64,000 bases of DNA from Desulfosarcina sp. OttesenSCG-928-A07 (GCA_030267325.1 JAJDJS010000009.1:1-64000), one strand, 5' to 3'; positions 42,901-51,624 are shown, numbered from the stretch's first letter. Notes: generated by a model not told the origin, from the letters alone. Numbers and translations are program-made.

Positions 42901-44934
42901 CTATATAGAGCTGTTTGATGCTACTTTTTTGAGGCCCTTGAGGATAAGATGTACACACTCATCCACAAAAGGAGATTCCATTAGCCGCTTATAGTCGTCG
43001 ACACCTAGACCGGAAAGCTTTGCCAATTTTTTACATGTGAGATGCTCTAACATGGTTTTAATTTTAGCGTAATCAGCGTTTTCGTTTTTTTGTTTAGCCA
43101 TTTTCTGAAGATCACCATAACCTGTATTATACGTGCATTGCCATTTTTCAGTAAGTGGTTCGGCAAGTGATTTTTTTAAAATTGTTTTGCAAACTTCTCC
43201 AACGACACCCCCAAACGCGCCAAGCAGATAGAGAGGTTTCTTGTTGTCTATTGAGATTATTATCTCTTCAAGCACTCCAGGCATCTTCCCGTTATAGCCA
43301 GCGAGTTTTCCCCCAGCGCAGATACGTGCTTGAGAACTTTTAATGGATTCCTCGCGCATCTGTGTAAGACACCGAGACCATATATATTTATTTTCTATAC
43401 AGGTTGGAGGTATAGGCGTGTTTTTATCTATTACTTCTTTAGATATATCAATGGGGATATCATGCTCTATAGGCTTAATAATATTACTATATTTTGCCCT
43501 CCATTCGACCATTTGAAGATCGAATACATATATTGGCCATGCAAGATGATTTTCAACATGGATATTGTCGGTCTTGATGCGCTCTTTTAGCACCATAGCT
43601 TCATCAAGTATGAATTCTGTGAACCCATCTTTACGAAGATCACCGCCATAAATAAGGATTCCTGATCTAGCAAGCAGATGTCTTGCGAGATCTTGGGATA
43701 ACCTTTTTAGCTGGTTGGCATGTAAATGGTGGTTTGCATAGCCTTCCGCAGGAATATCAGAGATAGAAATTCCAATACGAAAATCTTTTAAGGCATCTCG
43801 ATCTGAAGGATTCCATAAGGGAGTAAACGCATCAACGCCAAAGTATGAAAGCCAGTCCGCTTCTTCTGAATAAATCGGGGGCTCCGGATAACAAATTTTT
43901 TTCTTTGCATTTTTTTTTAATTCAACGATTGTATGAACTTCTGGGGGTCTTGAAAGTATAGTGCAATTTTTAGGAATCCATTTTTGATCTTGGTAGTATT
44001 TTAGAGATTCTTTGGCATGGTAGTAACGTATTGTCTCAAGAATGGTCGCAACCAAGATACGTAATATATCAGATTCGCTTAAAGAAGCCTCATGAGATAC
44101 ATGTACACAAGGGACATTAGCTCCAGCCGGAAAAATACGATCTTGGTATTCTTGAAGGCAGTCAACAGCAATAATGGGTCTATCATTCTCTTTCGCATAC
44201 AAAATCTCCCTTTGACACCAATACCGAGAAGAATATGCATCGCTTCCGATTGCAACCAAGGTAGACTCTTGTATGTGGATAGCTATTTCTTCATCGAATT
44301 TAAACCCTGAAGAAATATCTGTAGCATCAAAAAAACGCGACATATTTGTGGCATCAACAAACTTGTAAATAGATTCTGCATGCAAACGCCCCGTATCTCC
44401 AGCTTTTGCATGGCTTAAAAAAATCTTTATTGACGAGCGTTTGCCATGATTAGCCCCCGAAATTTCGACGAATCCGTATCTGCATATTTCATGAGCCATA
44501 GCCAACACAGCCCGTTGCTCCCGTGAATCCCCCACCCATTCGTAGGCTCGCAGAAAGTTAAGCTTTTCGAGGGCACCGCTATCTCCATGTCCCAACCCAT
44601 GTTTATCAATCGCTATTGGGACCGCCCGTAACGTATCTGATAACGACAGGTTATTAATATAAGATTTCCATTCATCGTATCCCAAGGTCTTTGTGCTCGT
44701 GAAAACAAAAACAATATCCTTTGCCGCACACTGCCTTGGTGAGTGTAGCGGCTGACGGCATGGATTCTCCGAGCTGTAAAAAAAAAGAGGGATATTTAAT
44801 CCACGAGAAAATGGACAATTCACATCGCGCGCAAAACAAGATCTTACAAAGTCAAGGATGGCCTCGACTGAGGATTCGTCCGCAGGATGCCAAATAAAAT
44901 GAATAGCCAAGGGTGGCTTGTATTTTGTCGACAT
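42901..44934 (-). CDS. TIR-TIR-SLOG protein, Thoeris-like effector
   Basis: The 677-residue protein starts at the ATG overlapping the preceding stop (TGATG). It has an N-terminal TIR-like domain (about 8-160, IHFIWHPADE, FVFTSTKTLGYDEW). A second TIR domain follows (about 168-305) with SSIKIFLSHAKAGD, ATDISSGFKFDEEI and YSSRYWCQREI, where Glu243 fits the NADase glutamate. The C-terminal SLOG-type nucleotide-binding region (about 385-600) has LLARSGILIYGGDLRKDGFTE, ARICAGGKLAGYNGKMPGVL and YLLGAFGGVVGEV. SLOG domains in Thoeris ThsA bind cyclic ADP-ribose signals, so this is probably a signal-gated NADase. Base composition is A/T-richer than the surroundings. Confidence 0.82.
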   Translation of the reverse strand: MSTKYKPPLAIHFIWHPADESSVEAILDFVRSCFARDVNCPFSRGLNIPLFFYSSENPCRQPLHSPRQCAAKDIVFVFTSTKTLGYDEWKSYINNLSLSDTLRAVPIAIDKHGLGHGDSGALEKLNFLRAYEWVGDSREQRAVLAMAHEICRYGFVEISGANHGKRSSIKIFLSHAKAGDTGRLHAESIYKFVDATNMSRFFDATDISSGFKFDEEIAIHIQESTLVAIGSDAYSSRYWCQREILYAKENDRPIIAVDCLQEYQDRIFPAGANVPCVHVSHEASLSESDILRILVATILETIRYYHAKESLKYYQDQKWIPKNCTILSRPPEVHTIVELKKNAKKKICYPEPPIYSEEADWLSYFGVDAFTPLWNPSDRDALKDFRIGISISDIPAEGYANHHLHANQLKRLSQDLARHLLARSGILIYGGDLRKDGFTEFILDEAMVLKERIKTDNIHVENHLAWPIYVFDLQMVEWRAKYSNIIKPIEHDIPIDISKEVIDKNTPIPPTCIENKYIWSRCLTQMREESIKSSQARICAGGKLAGYNGKMPGVLEEIIISIDNKKPLYLLGAFGGVVGEVCKTILKKSLAEPLTEKWQCTYNTGYGDLQKMAKQKNENADYAKIKTMLEHLTCKKLAKLSGLGVDDYKRLMESPFVDECVHLILKGLKKVASNSSI

Positions 44935-45491
44935 CAGTGCGTAACCCCGCAAACTTTACATTTTACGTTATTCTTCATCATGTCCTGAAAGTTTTTAATC
45001 AGATGTGCCCGAGACGTTCTTGCCATATAGGCGTCCTCAATCCATGCTGACAGATCACCTGCTGACCTTGGATAAGCCCGATACCGCGCATAACAATTGG
45101 CTTCTCCGTTTTCCAAATTATACTCTAGCCTGGGTGGCAAATTGGTGGTGTCAATTCCATAATTTGGGAGACGTATGCCAATCAATCCATTCGGTGTATA
45201 TTGTCCTTGGCGAAGAGAACTTTTGATCTCCCAGTCCACGTAACGTCGACTATGTGTACAACTGCCGATAAGAACGATGGTTACAGTGCTGTCTTCAAGA
45301 TATTTCTCCCTGATTCTTCGCATCACATAATCAGTATTGGTGCTATCGATAAAATCGTCATTATCATTTGCCCCCAAGACTTTCGGAATAAAAACAGTGG
45401 AAAAGTCTTTTATAAAGGCATCAACTTCGTCTTTGTCACCTTTATAGTGGGAAATGAAAACCTTTCTTCTGACCTTAGCAATTGAAATCAT
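44934..45491 (-). CDS. ThsB-like TIR domain protein (second copy)
   Basis: This 185-residue TIR-like protein is of the MTH538/DUF1863 type. RKVFISHYKGDKDEV opens the domain, VTIVLIGSCTHSRRYVDWEI carries the conserved Glu88, and the fold ends near GDLSAWIEDAY. A C-terminal CKVCG pair is an unusual addition. I chose the ATG behind a GGAGGT site; another Met is four codons upstream. It starts two bases after the previous stop and overlaps the TIR-SLOG gene by one base. By analogy with ThsB it would make a cyclic ADP-ribose signal from NAD on infection. Confidence 0.85.
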   Translation of the reverse strand: MISIAKVRRKVFISHYKGDKDEVDAFIKDFSTVFIPKVLGANDNDDFIDSTNTDYVMRRIREKYLEDSTVTIVLIGSCTHSRRYVDWEIKSSLRQGQYTPNGLIGIRLPNYGIDTTNLPPRLEYNLENGEANCYARYRAYPRSAGDLSAWIEDAYMARTSRAHLIKNFQDMMKNNVKCKVCGVTH

Positions 45492-45493
45492 TT

Positions 45494-46117
45494 TTACCTC
45501 CATTCCATTTGTGTTTCAGAGCGATTGTTCGCGAAGCTATCTCGGCTATTATTGGGCAAACATGTATCACGGCGTTGAAATGCTTCATGAATCCAAGATC
45601 GTAGGTCTTGCGGCGAGCTCGGCCAAGGATATATTTTAGCAAATCCACATTCAATATTGTCATGAAGCCGTGGGGGTATAGTGTATGGGTTGTAAAAAGA
45701 ACCTCCTTCCGTAAGCTTAAAACGGATTAGGTCATTTACGCTACTTGGTGACCGTTCCAAATAAGAAGGAAGTAATATGCCAAGCAATCCAGTTCTGGGG
45801 TTCCTTTTTGTATCTCGAATACTTGAAGCAATTTCCCAATCTACATGCTTTCTACGCCAAGTTCCTTGCCCGACAAGCACCAAGGTGACGGTAGCATCCG
45901 CAATAAAATCATCACGAATTTTTTGACGGATAGAATCTGTCGACAACGATGGGTTAATATCTCCATCATTAACAGCCTTTGAGATAAAACCATCAAATTG
46001 CTCGCCCCATTTTTTTTCAAATTCTCTCTTATAGTAATCATCATTGTGGTGAAAACTTATAAATGTTTTGTGACGTGGTATTGTATTTTTCATTCCGAAA
46101 TAATTATAAGAACTCAT
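45494..46117 (-). CDS. ThsB-like TIR domain protein (first copy)
   Basis: This 207-residue TIR-like protein is of the same family as the next gene: HKTFISFHHNDDYYKREFE, ATVTLVLVGQGTWRRKHVDWEI with Glu95, GLLGILLPSY, and a WIHEAF ending. A strong GGAGG site precedes the ATG. It leads the coupled three-gene unit. The two small TIR proteins differ widely in sequence, which suggests different phage triggers rather than a recent duplication, as seen in Thoeris loci with several ThsB genes. A tail of about 35 polar residues follows the domain. Confidence 0.85.
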   Translation of the reverse strand: MSSYNYFGMKNTIPRHKTFISFHHNDDYYKREFEKKWGEQFDGFISKAVNDGDINPSLSTDSIRQKIRDDFIADATVTLVLVGQGTWRRKHVDWEIASSIRDTKRNPRTGLLGILLPSYLERSPSSVNDLIRFKLTEGGSFYNPYTIPPRLHDNIECGFAKIYPWPSSPQDLRSWIHEAFQRRDTCLPNNSRDSFANNRSETQMEWR

Positions 46118-46204
46118 TTATGCCTCCCATACCAGTTATTGTTTCAATTATTGTTTAAAAATTCAGGGCTGAATCATGCCCCTCGCATGGCCACCATAAC
46201 GCAT

Positions 46205-47464
46205 TCATAATTTGCTCGTTTCTGGTTTTATCCGCCATTCTCCGGTAAGCATTTTCTGCATCAGACCGCGTTTTTGAACTTTATATTTTTCTACAACCTG
46301 CTTCAATAGGTCAATTTCTTGTTGGGCTGTGAACAAGATATCAGAAATTTGTTGCTGTATCTCAAAGGGCGGGAATAAAATTTCAATTTTCCGGAAACCT
46401 GACTGAGAAATGACATAACGTTGACCGCTGCCATCAGCGGCTTTTTGGGCTTGTCGAAAAAAATCTTCACTTTTAAAAGCATACGCCCGATACCGTAAGT
46501 CAAAACTTTCATGAAGCCTTAACCGTACAATGTGATAACTGTAAACAACATCCGGCATATCTTCCATTACAACGGCAGAATGGCCGATGTCATGACGCGT
46601 TTCTGAAGATGGAGTAAAAAACACATCGCCTTGTCTTACCGAGCATTTTTTTGCTTTTTCCTTCGGTGCCGTTACCTGATGATTGAGATCGCTTGAATAG
46701 ATAAAATTGCGTCGATACACATCAAGATAGTTCACAAGGCGCACGGGAACTTCTTTTTCATTAATTGTCTTGTCCACACCTGCTGATGAAATTTCCCCGA
46801 TTTCCCCAAGCTTTGCTCTTTTCCATTTCACACCTTTTTGCGCATTTTGCGGTTCTGAAATCAATTTTCGCATCAGCCACTTAAACCGCTTTTCCTTCGC
46901 CTGAATCAGACGTTCGGTTTTTTCGATGGCCTCATCCCAAGTTGCCAGCAAATCGACAATAGCTTTTTGCTCAGGGAGCGAGGGAAGTTCAACTTTATAT
47001 TTTGCCAGAGATTCGCCTGGCAGTTGGGGGATCCCGCCACTTTCATTGAATATCACAAGCTTATTATTAATGTATTCAGCCAAATACCGAACATCAAATT
47101 TATTGTTTTTAGGGCTTAAAACCAACAAACGACCAATCGCGCCAAAACTTTCCTTTCGTGGAAATGCGGTTCCAAGACCGACGCCACGCCCAACAATAGT
47201 CAAACTGCTACCGGGATATTCTTCAAAATCATAGAAGCCATACAATCCTTTATTCTCTACACTATTTGAATATACAGGATATTTATGAGTAGCCGTTTTT
47301 TTCTTAGAAAAGGCACTTTCAACCAAATCACGACCCACGCTTATATTGGCAATGTCTTTGATTGTGTATTGGTTCAAGTAGTTTTTGGCAGTCACTGATG
47401 AATCTCCCTTATAAAGCTCAAATAATAACTTCAAGATGTGGGTTTCAGTCTTTTTTTCTTTCAT
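46205..47464 (-). CDS. hsdS: Type I restriction specificity subunit, full length
   Basis: The 419-residue HsdS has two target recognition domains (about 30-170 and 215-370), each followed by a conserved helix (LPSLPEQKAIVDLLATWDEAIEKTERLI at about 170-200, FPPFEIQQQISDILFTAQQEIDLLKQ near the end). It directs the HsdM/HsdR complex to a bipartite DNA site. I use the ATG at MKEKKTETH, which overlaps the upstream RhuM-Fic gene by about 20 bases. A second, single-domain specificity gene heads the operon, so two specificities may exist. Confidence 0.9.
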   Translation of the reverse strand: MKEKKTETHILKLLFELYKGDSSVTAKNYLNQYTIKDIANISVGRDLVESAFSKKKTATHKYPVYSNSVENKGLYGFYDFEEYPGSSLTIVGRGVGLGTAFPRKESFGAIGRLLVLSPKNNKFDVRYLAEYINNKLVIFNESGGIPQLPGESLAKYKVELPSLPEQKAIVDLLATWDEAIEKTERLIQAKEKRFKWLMRKLISEPQNAQKGVKWKRAKLGEIGEISSAGVDKTINEKEVPVRLVNYLDVYRRNFIYSSDLNHQVTAPKEKAKKCSVRQGDVFFTPSSETRHDIGHSAVVMEDMPDVVYSYHIVRLRLHESFDLRYRAYAFKSEDFFRQAQKAADGSGQRYVISQSGFRKIEILFPPFEIQQQISDILFTAQQEIDLLKQVVEKYKVQKRGLMQKMLTGEWRIKPETSKL

Positions 47465-48422
47465 CCCCAATCAAATTCGCCACCACAGCCGTCATAATCT
47501 CCTTCTCCCTTGGATGGCTTTCTGTAATCATCAAAGTCATGGCAACCAAAGCATTGTCTGCAATGCGCTTGCTTCCTTCTTTATCGTAGAGCAGCCTGTT
47601 TTTATCAAGAAAACGCAGAAAAACAGCGGCGGCAATGCGCTTATTACCATCCACAAAGCTGTAGTTTTTCACCATAAAGTAAAGAAGATGGGCGGCCTTT
47701 TCCTCAACGGATGGATACAAATCCTTTCCGTCAAAGCTCTGCATGATAGCGTTCAGGGAACTGTGAAGACTCTCATCCTTTTCAATGCCGAAAACGGCGG
47801 AATCAGAAAACTGTTTTCGCATGACTTCAACCAGCCTCATGGCTTCTTCGTAGGTAACGGGATTTGTCTTGCGCTTTGAGGTTTTTCCAATGCTTACACG
47901 CTGATGATCATAATCATCAAGAAGATCAAGGGCTCTTGCATAATCAGATATGGTTTGCAGAAGAATGGAAGCTTCATCGCCGGAAAGTGTCTTTCGCTTT
48001 GAGATATCCGAGGCCAGCTTCAAGGTCTGCTTAAGCTGTTTCAGGCGTTTTTCATTGGCTGTATACCCTTGGACAATGTGCTGTTTGAGGACATGGGTCG
48101 CCCAGATGCGGAATTCTGTGCCTCGCTTGGAATTCACCCGATATCCGACGGAAATAATGGCGTCCAGATTGTAGAACTGGACAGAATATGTTTTTCCATC
48201 TTCAGCAGTATGTGCAAATTTTGCACATACTGACTCTTTATCCAGCTCTCCCGATGAAAAAATATTACGCAAATGCTTGGTAATGACGCTTCGGTCCGCA
48301 GAAAACAATTCGGCAATTTGCGCCTGCGACAGCCAGATGGTCTCCTGCTCCAGTTGCACATCCAACTGAACCGAGCCATCGCTGCTTCTGTATAAAAGAA
48401 GTTCCGCCTTTGTTTTAGCCAT
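47445..48422 (-). CDS. RhuM-Fic/Doc fusion protein
   Basis: The 325-residue protein has an N-terminal RhuM/virulence-type region (about 10-120: IWLSQAQIAELFSADRSVITKHL as a helix-turn-helix-like block, YNLDAIISVGYRVNSKRGTEFR). A Fic/Doc-like C-terminus (about 190-320) carries NYSFVDGNKRIAA at 253-265. The catalytic His of the HxFxxGN motif is replaced by Tyr254, so AMP transfer is doubtful. Similar proteins often lie inside type I restriction operons. The stop and start junctions to dinD and hsdS are tight (2-base gap and 20-base overlap). Confidence 0.87.
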   Translation of the reverse strand: MAKTKAELLLYRSSDGSVQLDVQLEQETIWLSQAQIAELFSADRSVITKHLRNIFSSGELDKESVCAKFAHTAEDGKTYSVQFYNLDAIISVGYRVNSKRGTEFRIWATHVLKQHIVQGYTANEKRLKQLKQTLKLASDISKRKTLSGDEASILLQTISDYARALDLLDDYDHQRVSIGKTSKRKTNPVTYEEAMRLVEVMRKQFSDSAVFGIEKDESLHSSLNAIMQSFDGKDLYPSVEEKAAHLLYFMVKNYSFVDGNKRIAAAVFLRFLDKNRLLYDKEGSKRIADNALVAMTLMITESHPREKEIMTAVVANLIGDERKKD

Positions 48423-48424
48423 TC

Positions 48425-49282
48425 CTATTTTTTCCCTCCACCTGACAAACCGCTTTCTTTTATCAGTTTCTTTTCTGCGGACTTCACGCGGCGCTCCAGC
48501 TTTTTGATATCCTCTTCAGGCGGCAGTTCTTCCGGCTTGATGCCGCGCTCACCCAGCATGGTGCGGACACTGGTATTATTCTGAACATGTTCGCTCGTAA
48601 TGGCGGACTCGCCTTGCAAGTCTTTTTGCCGAACATTGTAATTGGTGATTTCAGTGGCAAGATTTTTTGCCGCAATGGTGACGGTGGGGAGAAAGTCGGC
48701 CAATGGGCGAGCTGTCGGCATACCAAGCTTTTCTTTCATCTGGGCGGTGGTATGGCCGCCAAAGAGTGCAGCATCACCCTTTGAACGAATGCGGCCAAAG
48801 CCCTGATCATCCACACCGCGCTCATAAATATTTCTGGAAAGCTCGGTTTCGGATTCCGTCAGTTTCTGGCGTGCCTGCAAGCGCTCATGCAAACGGAGGC
48901 GCTCTTCGATCAACTCCTGCTTGCGCGTCTGAACGGCAAAATAGGTCTGGGCAAAGGCAATGGCCTCCTTGCGGGGATCACCATTCTGGGCAATGAGGTA
49001 GCAGGCGTAGCGGGTGAGCATGATATCTTCGATTTCACGCTCGGCACTTGAGCCGATGGCGACCATTTTGTTGACCTCAACAAAATGGTTCTGAGCCGTA
49101 ACACCGGCATTGTTGGCGGCTTCTCTGGCTTTTTCAACGACTTTCAAAAAATTGCGCCATTCTGTGTATCCAAGACTTGTCTGCAAATCACGGGCATACC
49201 AGAATTCAACCGACTCATCTTGGGTCCGCCGGGAAATGGCGTTGAAGGTGTCCATCAATTTCATAATCGTATTTTGATCCAT
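48425..49282 (-). CDS. dinD: DinD-like DNA damage-inducible protein
   Basis: The 285-residue protein shows the DinD layout: an N-terminal Bro/ANT-like block (EFWYARDLQTSLGYTEWRNF), EDIMLTRYACYLIAQNGDPRKEAIAFAQTYFAVQTRKQEL, and a C-terminal half with FGGHTTAQMKEKLGMPTARPLADFLP (each shown as a motif region rather than a full segment). DinD in E. coli is SOS-induced and inhibits RecA filament reactions. Within a restriction operon it may limit damage from self-cutting. It overlaps hsdM by one base. Confidence 0.88.
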   Translation of the reverse strand: MDQNTIMKLMDTFNAISRRTQDESVEFWYARDLQTSLGYTEWRNFLKVVEKAREAANNAGVTAQNHFVEVNKMVAIGSSAEREIEDIMLTRYACYLIAQNGDPRKEAIAFAQTYFAVQTRKQELIEERLRLHERLQARQKLTESETELSRNIYERGVDDQGFGRIRSKGDAALFGGHTTAQMKEKLGMPTARPLADFLPTVTIAAKNLATEITNYNVRQKDLQGESAITSEHVQNNTSVRTMLGERGIKPEELPPEEDIKKLERRVKSAEKKLIKESGLSGGGKK

Positions 49283-50865
49283 TACGCTTCCTCCCGATCG
49301 ATCTCCTTGAGCTTTTCCGCCATCTTGAGCCGGACTTCGGCAAGCTCCCTTTCAAGGGCATCAATTTCTTTCTGAACCGCGTCAATGTCGATTTCCTCTT
49401 CTTCCTCAAAGGTATCCACATAGCGGGGAATATTGAGATTGAAATCATTTTCCCGGATCTCTTCAAGACTCGCCACATGGGCGTATTTTTCCACTTCCGT
49501 GCGCGCCTTATAGGTGCGCATGATTTTTTCGATGTGATCTTCGCCCAGAGTGTTCTGGTTTTTTCCAGAGACAAACTCCCGGCTCGCGTCGATAAAAATC
49601 ACATTGTTTTTTGGGGTGTTCGCGTCTTTTGCGCTGTCTTCCCGGCTTCGATCAAAAACCAGAATGGCCACAGGAATATTGGTGGTGGGAAAAAGATTGC
49701 CCGGCAGGCCGATCACCGCATCCAGAAGATTTTCCTCAATCATTTTCTGACGAATGCGGCCTTCTGCACCACCTCGGAACAGCACACCATGGGGCACCAC
49801 AACAGCAACTCTGCCTTCTTTTTCAAGGGCGGTTTCCACCATGTGGCTGATAAAAGCCCAGTCACCCTTGCTTTTGGGCGGAACACCGCGCCAAAAACGA
49901 TTGTACGGGTCACTTTCCGCATTTTCCGCTCCCCATTTGTCCAGGGAAAACGGCGGGTTGGCCACAACGCAGTTGAACTTCATCAAACGGTCATTTTCAA
50001 CCAGAACCGGGCTGTTCAGCGTATCGCACCATTCGATACGGGCGCTGTCAAAATTGTGAAGAAACATGTTCATCCGGCAAAGTGCCCAGGTGCTGCCGTT
50101 GGATTCCTGACCAAAGAGGGCAAAGTTTTTATCGCCAACCACTTTTGCCGCCTGAATGAGAAGACCACCGGAGCCGCAGGCCGGATCACAGATACGGTCC
50201 CCGGGTTTGGGGCCTGCAAGCTTTGCAACCAGCTCCGTAACCTTGAGAGGTGTAAAAAACTCTCCGGCCTTTTTCCCGGAATCCGAGGCAAAGCGCTCAA
50301 TCAGATAAATATAGGTGTTGCCGATGACATCTTCTGAAACGCGGCTGGGGCGCATGTCGAGCTGAGGTTTGTGGAAATCCTCAAGAAGCTGTTTTAAACG
50401 GCGGTTGCGGTCTTTGGTTTTTCCGAGGTTGGCCTCGCTGTTGAAGTCAATGTTTCTGAAAACGCCTTCAAGTTTGGCCTTGTTGCTTTCCTCAATATGG
50501 TCAAGGACAATATTGATCAGCTCGCCGATATTGGCGGCCGCCCTGCGATCAAAAAGGCTGTAATAGGTGGCTGGGAATTCATCCAGAATAAGGATTTCAC
50601 CGGTTGAGTCATTTTTTTCTGTGAGTTTTACGATGGGCAGCACAAAGCGTTCACGCTCAAGCTTTCTGCGGATACGGGCATCATCATCGCCATACTGTTG
50701 TTTGTATGCTTCATAGTGATCCTGCCAGACATCGGAAATGTATTTCAAAAACAGCATCACAAGAATGTAGTCCTTGTATTGGGCCGGGTCCACAACACCC
50801 CTGAAGGTGTCGCAGGCCGCCCATGCCGCGTTGTTGATGTCTTTCTGGTCAATGGTGCTGCGCAT
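49282..50865 (-). CDS. hsdM: Type I modification methyltransferase, M subunit
   Basis: The 527-residue N6-adenine methyltransferase has an N-terminal helical HsdM domain (NNAAWAACDTFRGVVDPAQY). The SAM motif is DPACGSGGLL (about 235-244) and the catalytic motif is NPPFSLDKWG (about 310). The C-terminus is coiled-coil. With HsdS it methylates the host recognition site and, with HsdR, cuts unmodified DNA. A GGGAG site precedes the ATG. It follows the short hsdS by three bases. Confidence 0.94.
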   Translation of the reverse strand: MRSTIDQKDINNAAWAACDTFRGVVDPAQYKDYILVMLFLKYISDVWQDHYEAYKQQYGDDDARIRRKLERERFVLPIVKLTEKNDSTGEILILDEFPATYYSLFDRRAAANIGELINIVLDHIEESNKAKLEGVFRNIDFNSEANLGKTKDRNRRLKQLLEDFHKPQLDMRPSRVSEDVIGNTYIYLIERFASDSGKKAGEFFTPLKVTELVAKLAGPKPGDRICDPACGSGGLLIQAAKVVGDKNFALFGQESNGSTWALCRMNMFLHNFDSARIEWCDTLNSPVLVENDRLMKFNCVVANPPFSLDKWGAENAESDPYNRFWRGVPPKSKGDWAFISHMVETALEKEGRVAVVVPHGVLFRGGAEGRIRQKMIEENLLDAVIGLPGNLFPTTNIPVAILVFDRSREDSAKDANTPKNNVIFIDASREFVSGKNQNTLGEDHIEKIMRTYKARTEVEKYAHVASLEEIRENDFNLNIPRYVDTFEEEEEIDIDAVQKEIDALERELAEVRLKMAEKLKEIDREEA

Positions 50866-50868
50866 GGG

Positions 50869-51447
50869 TCATTCTCCCTTTGCAAATTGCATTAATTTCA
50901 TTGAAATGTAGTTTTTTCGTTTGATTGCCAGCTCATGAAGCAAGAAGGCTTCACGATCCGAGAGCATGGCCAATGCAACAATATGTTTCTGTTTCGCCAG
51001 AGGAGGTAGTGAAACGATCAGCTCCCCCAGTGCCTGTGTGCTGATCATTTTTTGAAGCGTACCTTCCGTTCTGCTGGCAAGGAAACGCTGCGCATCCTCC
51101 TGGTTGATGTACCAGTTCAAATATTCGGGCAACACCAGACCCGGTCTTTGAATCCGGATTCTCAGCAAAGGCGCTGCCACAATGGCTTTTCCAGGATCTT
51201 CAAGAAGAATCGCCGATGTGGTCGTCAAACTGCGTGACCTGAAAACAAGATCGCCTTTTTTTACAAGGTGGTTTTCTTTGATGGACTTCATCTCAACTTT
51301 TACCAGCTCATCGCAATGAACCGTGTTGTCATCGTGAAGGTCTTTCATCTGGATCACCGAAAGGTTTCCGCATGCGGAAATGTCAAGACGTGTCCGAAAT
51401 GCGTATCCCATCTGTATGCTCGAAACTTCTTTGATTGTTTTATTCAT
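50869..51447 (-). CDS. Single-domain type I specificity-like subunit
   Basis: The 192-residue protein has one target recognition domain (about 1-130: MGYAFRTRLDIS, VKKGDLVFRSRS, LVLPEYLNWYINQEDAQRFL) and one conserved helix end (LPPLAKQKHIVALAMLSDREAFLLHEL). It is half of a normal HsdS. Some systems use such half subunits as dimers. It could also be a truncated gene kept in frame. It leads the operon directly behind the promoter, so it is probably expressed. Confidence 0.82.
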   Translation of the reverse strand: MNKTIKEVSSIQMGYAFRTRLDISACGNLSVIQMKDLHDDNTVHCDELVKVEMKSIKENHLVKKGDLVFRSRSLTTTSAILLEDPGKAIVAAPLLRIRIQRPGLVLPEYLNWYINQEDAQRFLASRTEGTLQKMISTQALGELIVSLPPLAKQKHIVALAMLSDREAFLLHELAIKRKNYISMKLMQFAKGE

Positions 51448-51495
51448 GCGGCCCACACTTTAAATACGCTGAAATGTCATTACTGTATAATATAC

Positions 51496-51524
51496 AAAAT
51501 ATAGTGATCCACCTCCCATGTCAA
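51496..51524 (-). promoter_or_regulatory. Promoter of the restriction operon
   Basis: TTGACA (51524-51519) and TATTTT (51501-51496) are 17 bases apart on the minus strand; TATATT at shorter spacing overlaps. Just downstream, TTGT-N7-ACAG (about 51484-51498) resembles a LexA-type box one base too short. The word ATTACTGTAT occurs twice (near 51479 and 51546). The remaining bases to 51896 hold a terminator and no gene. Confidence 0.55.
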
Positions 51525-51624
51525 TTGTGTTTTTGAAAAAATGATATTACTGTATTTTTAAAATGCACCGCGATCCGGAAATTGTCCATCATCACAGATG
51601 TGTGCGCTTCTGGGGAAGTAACGG

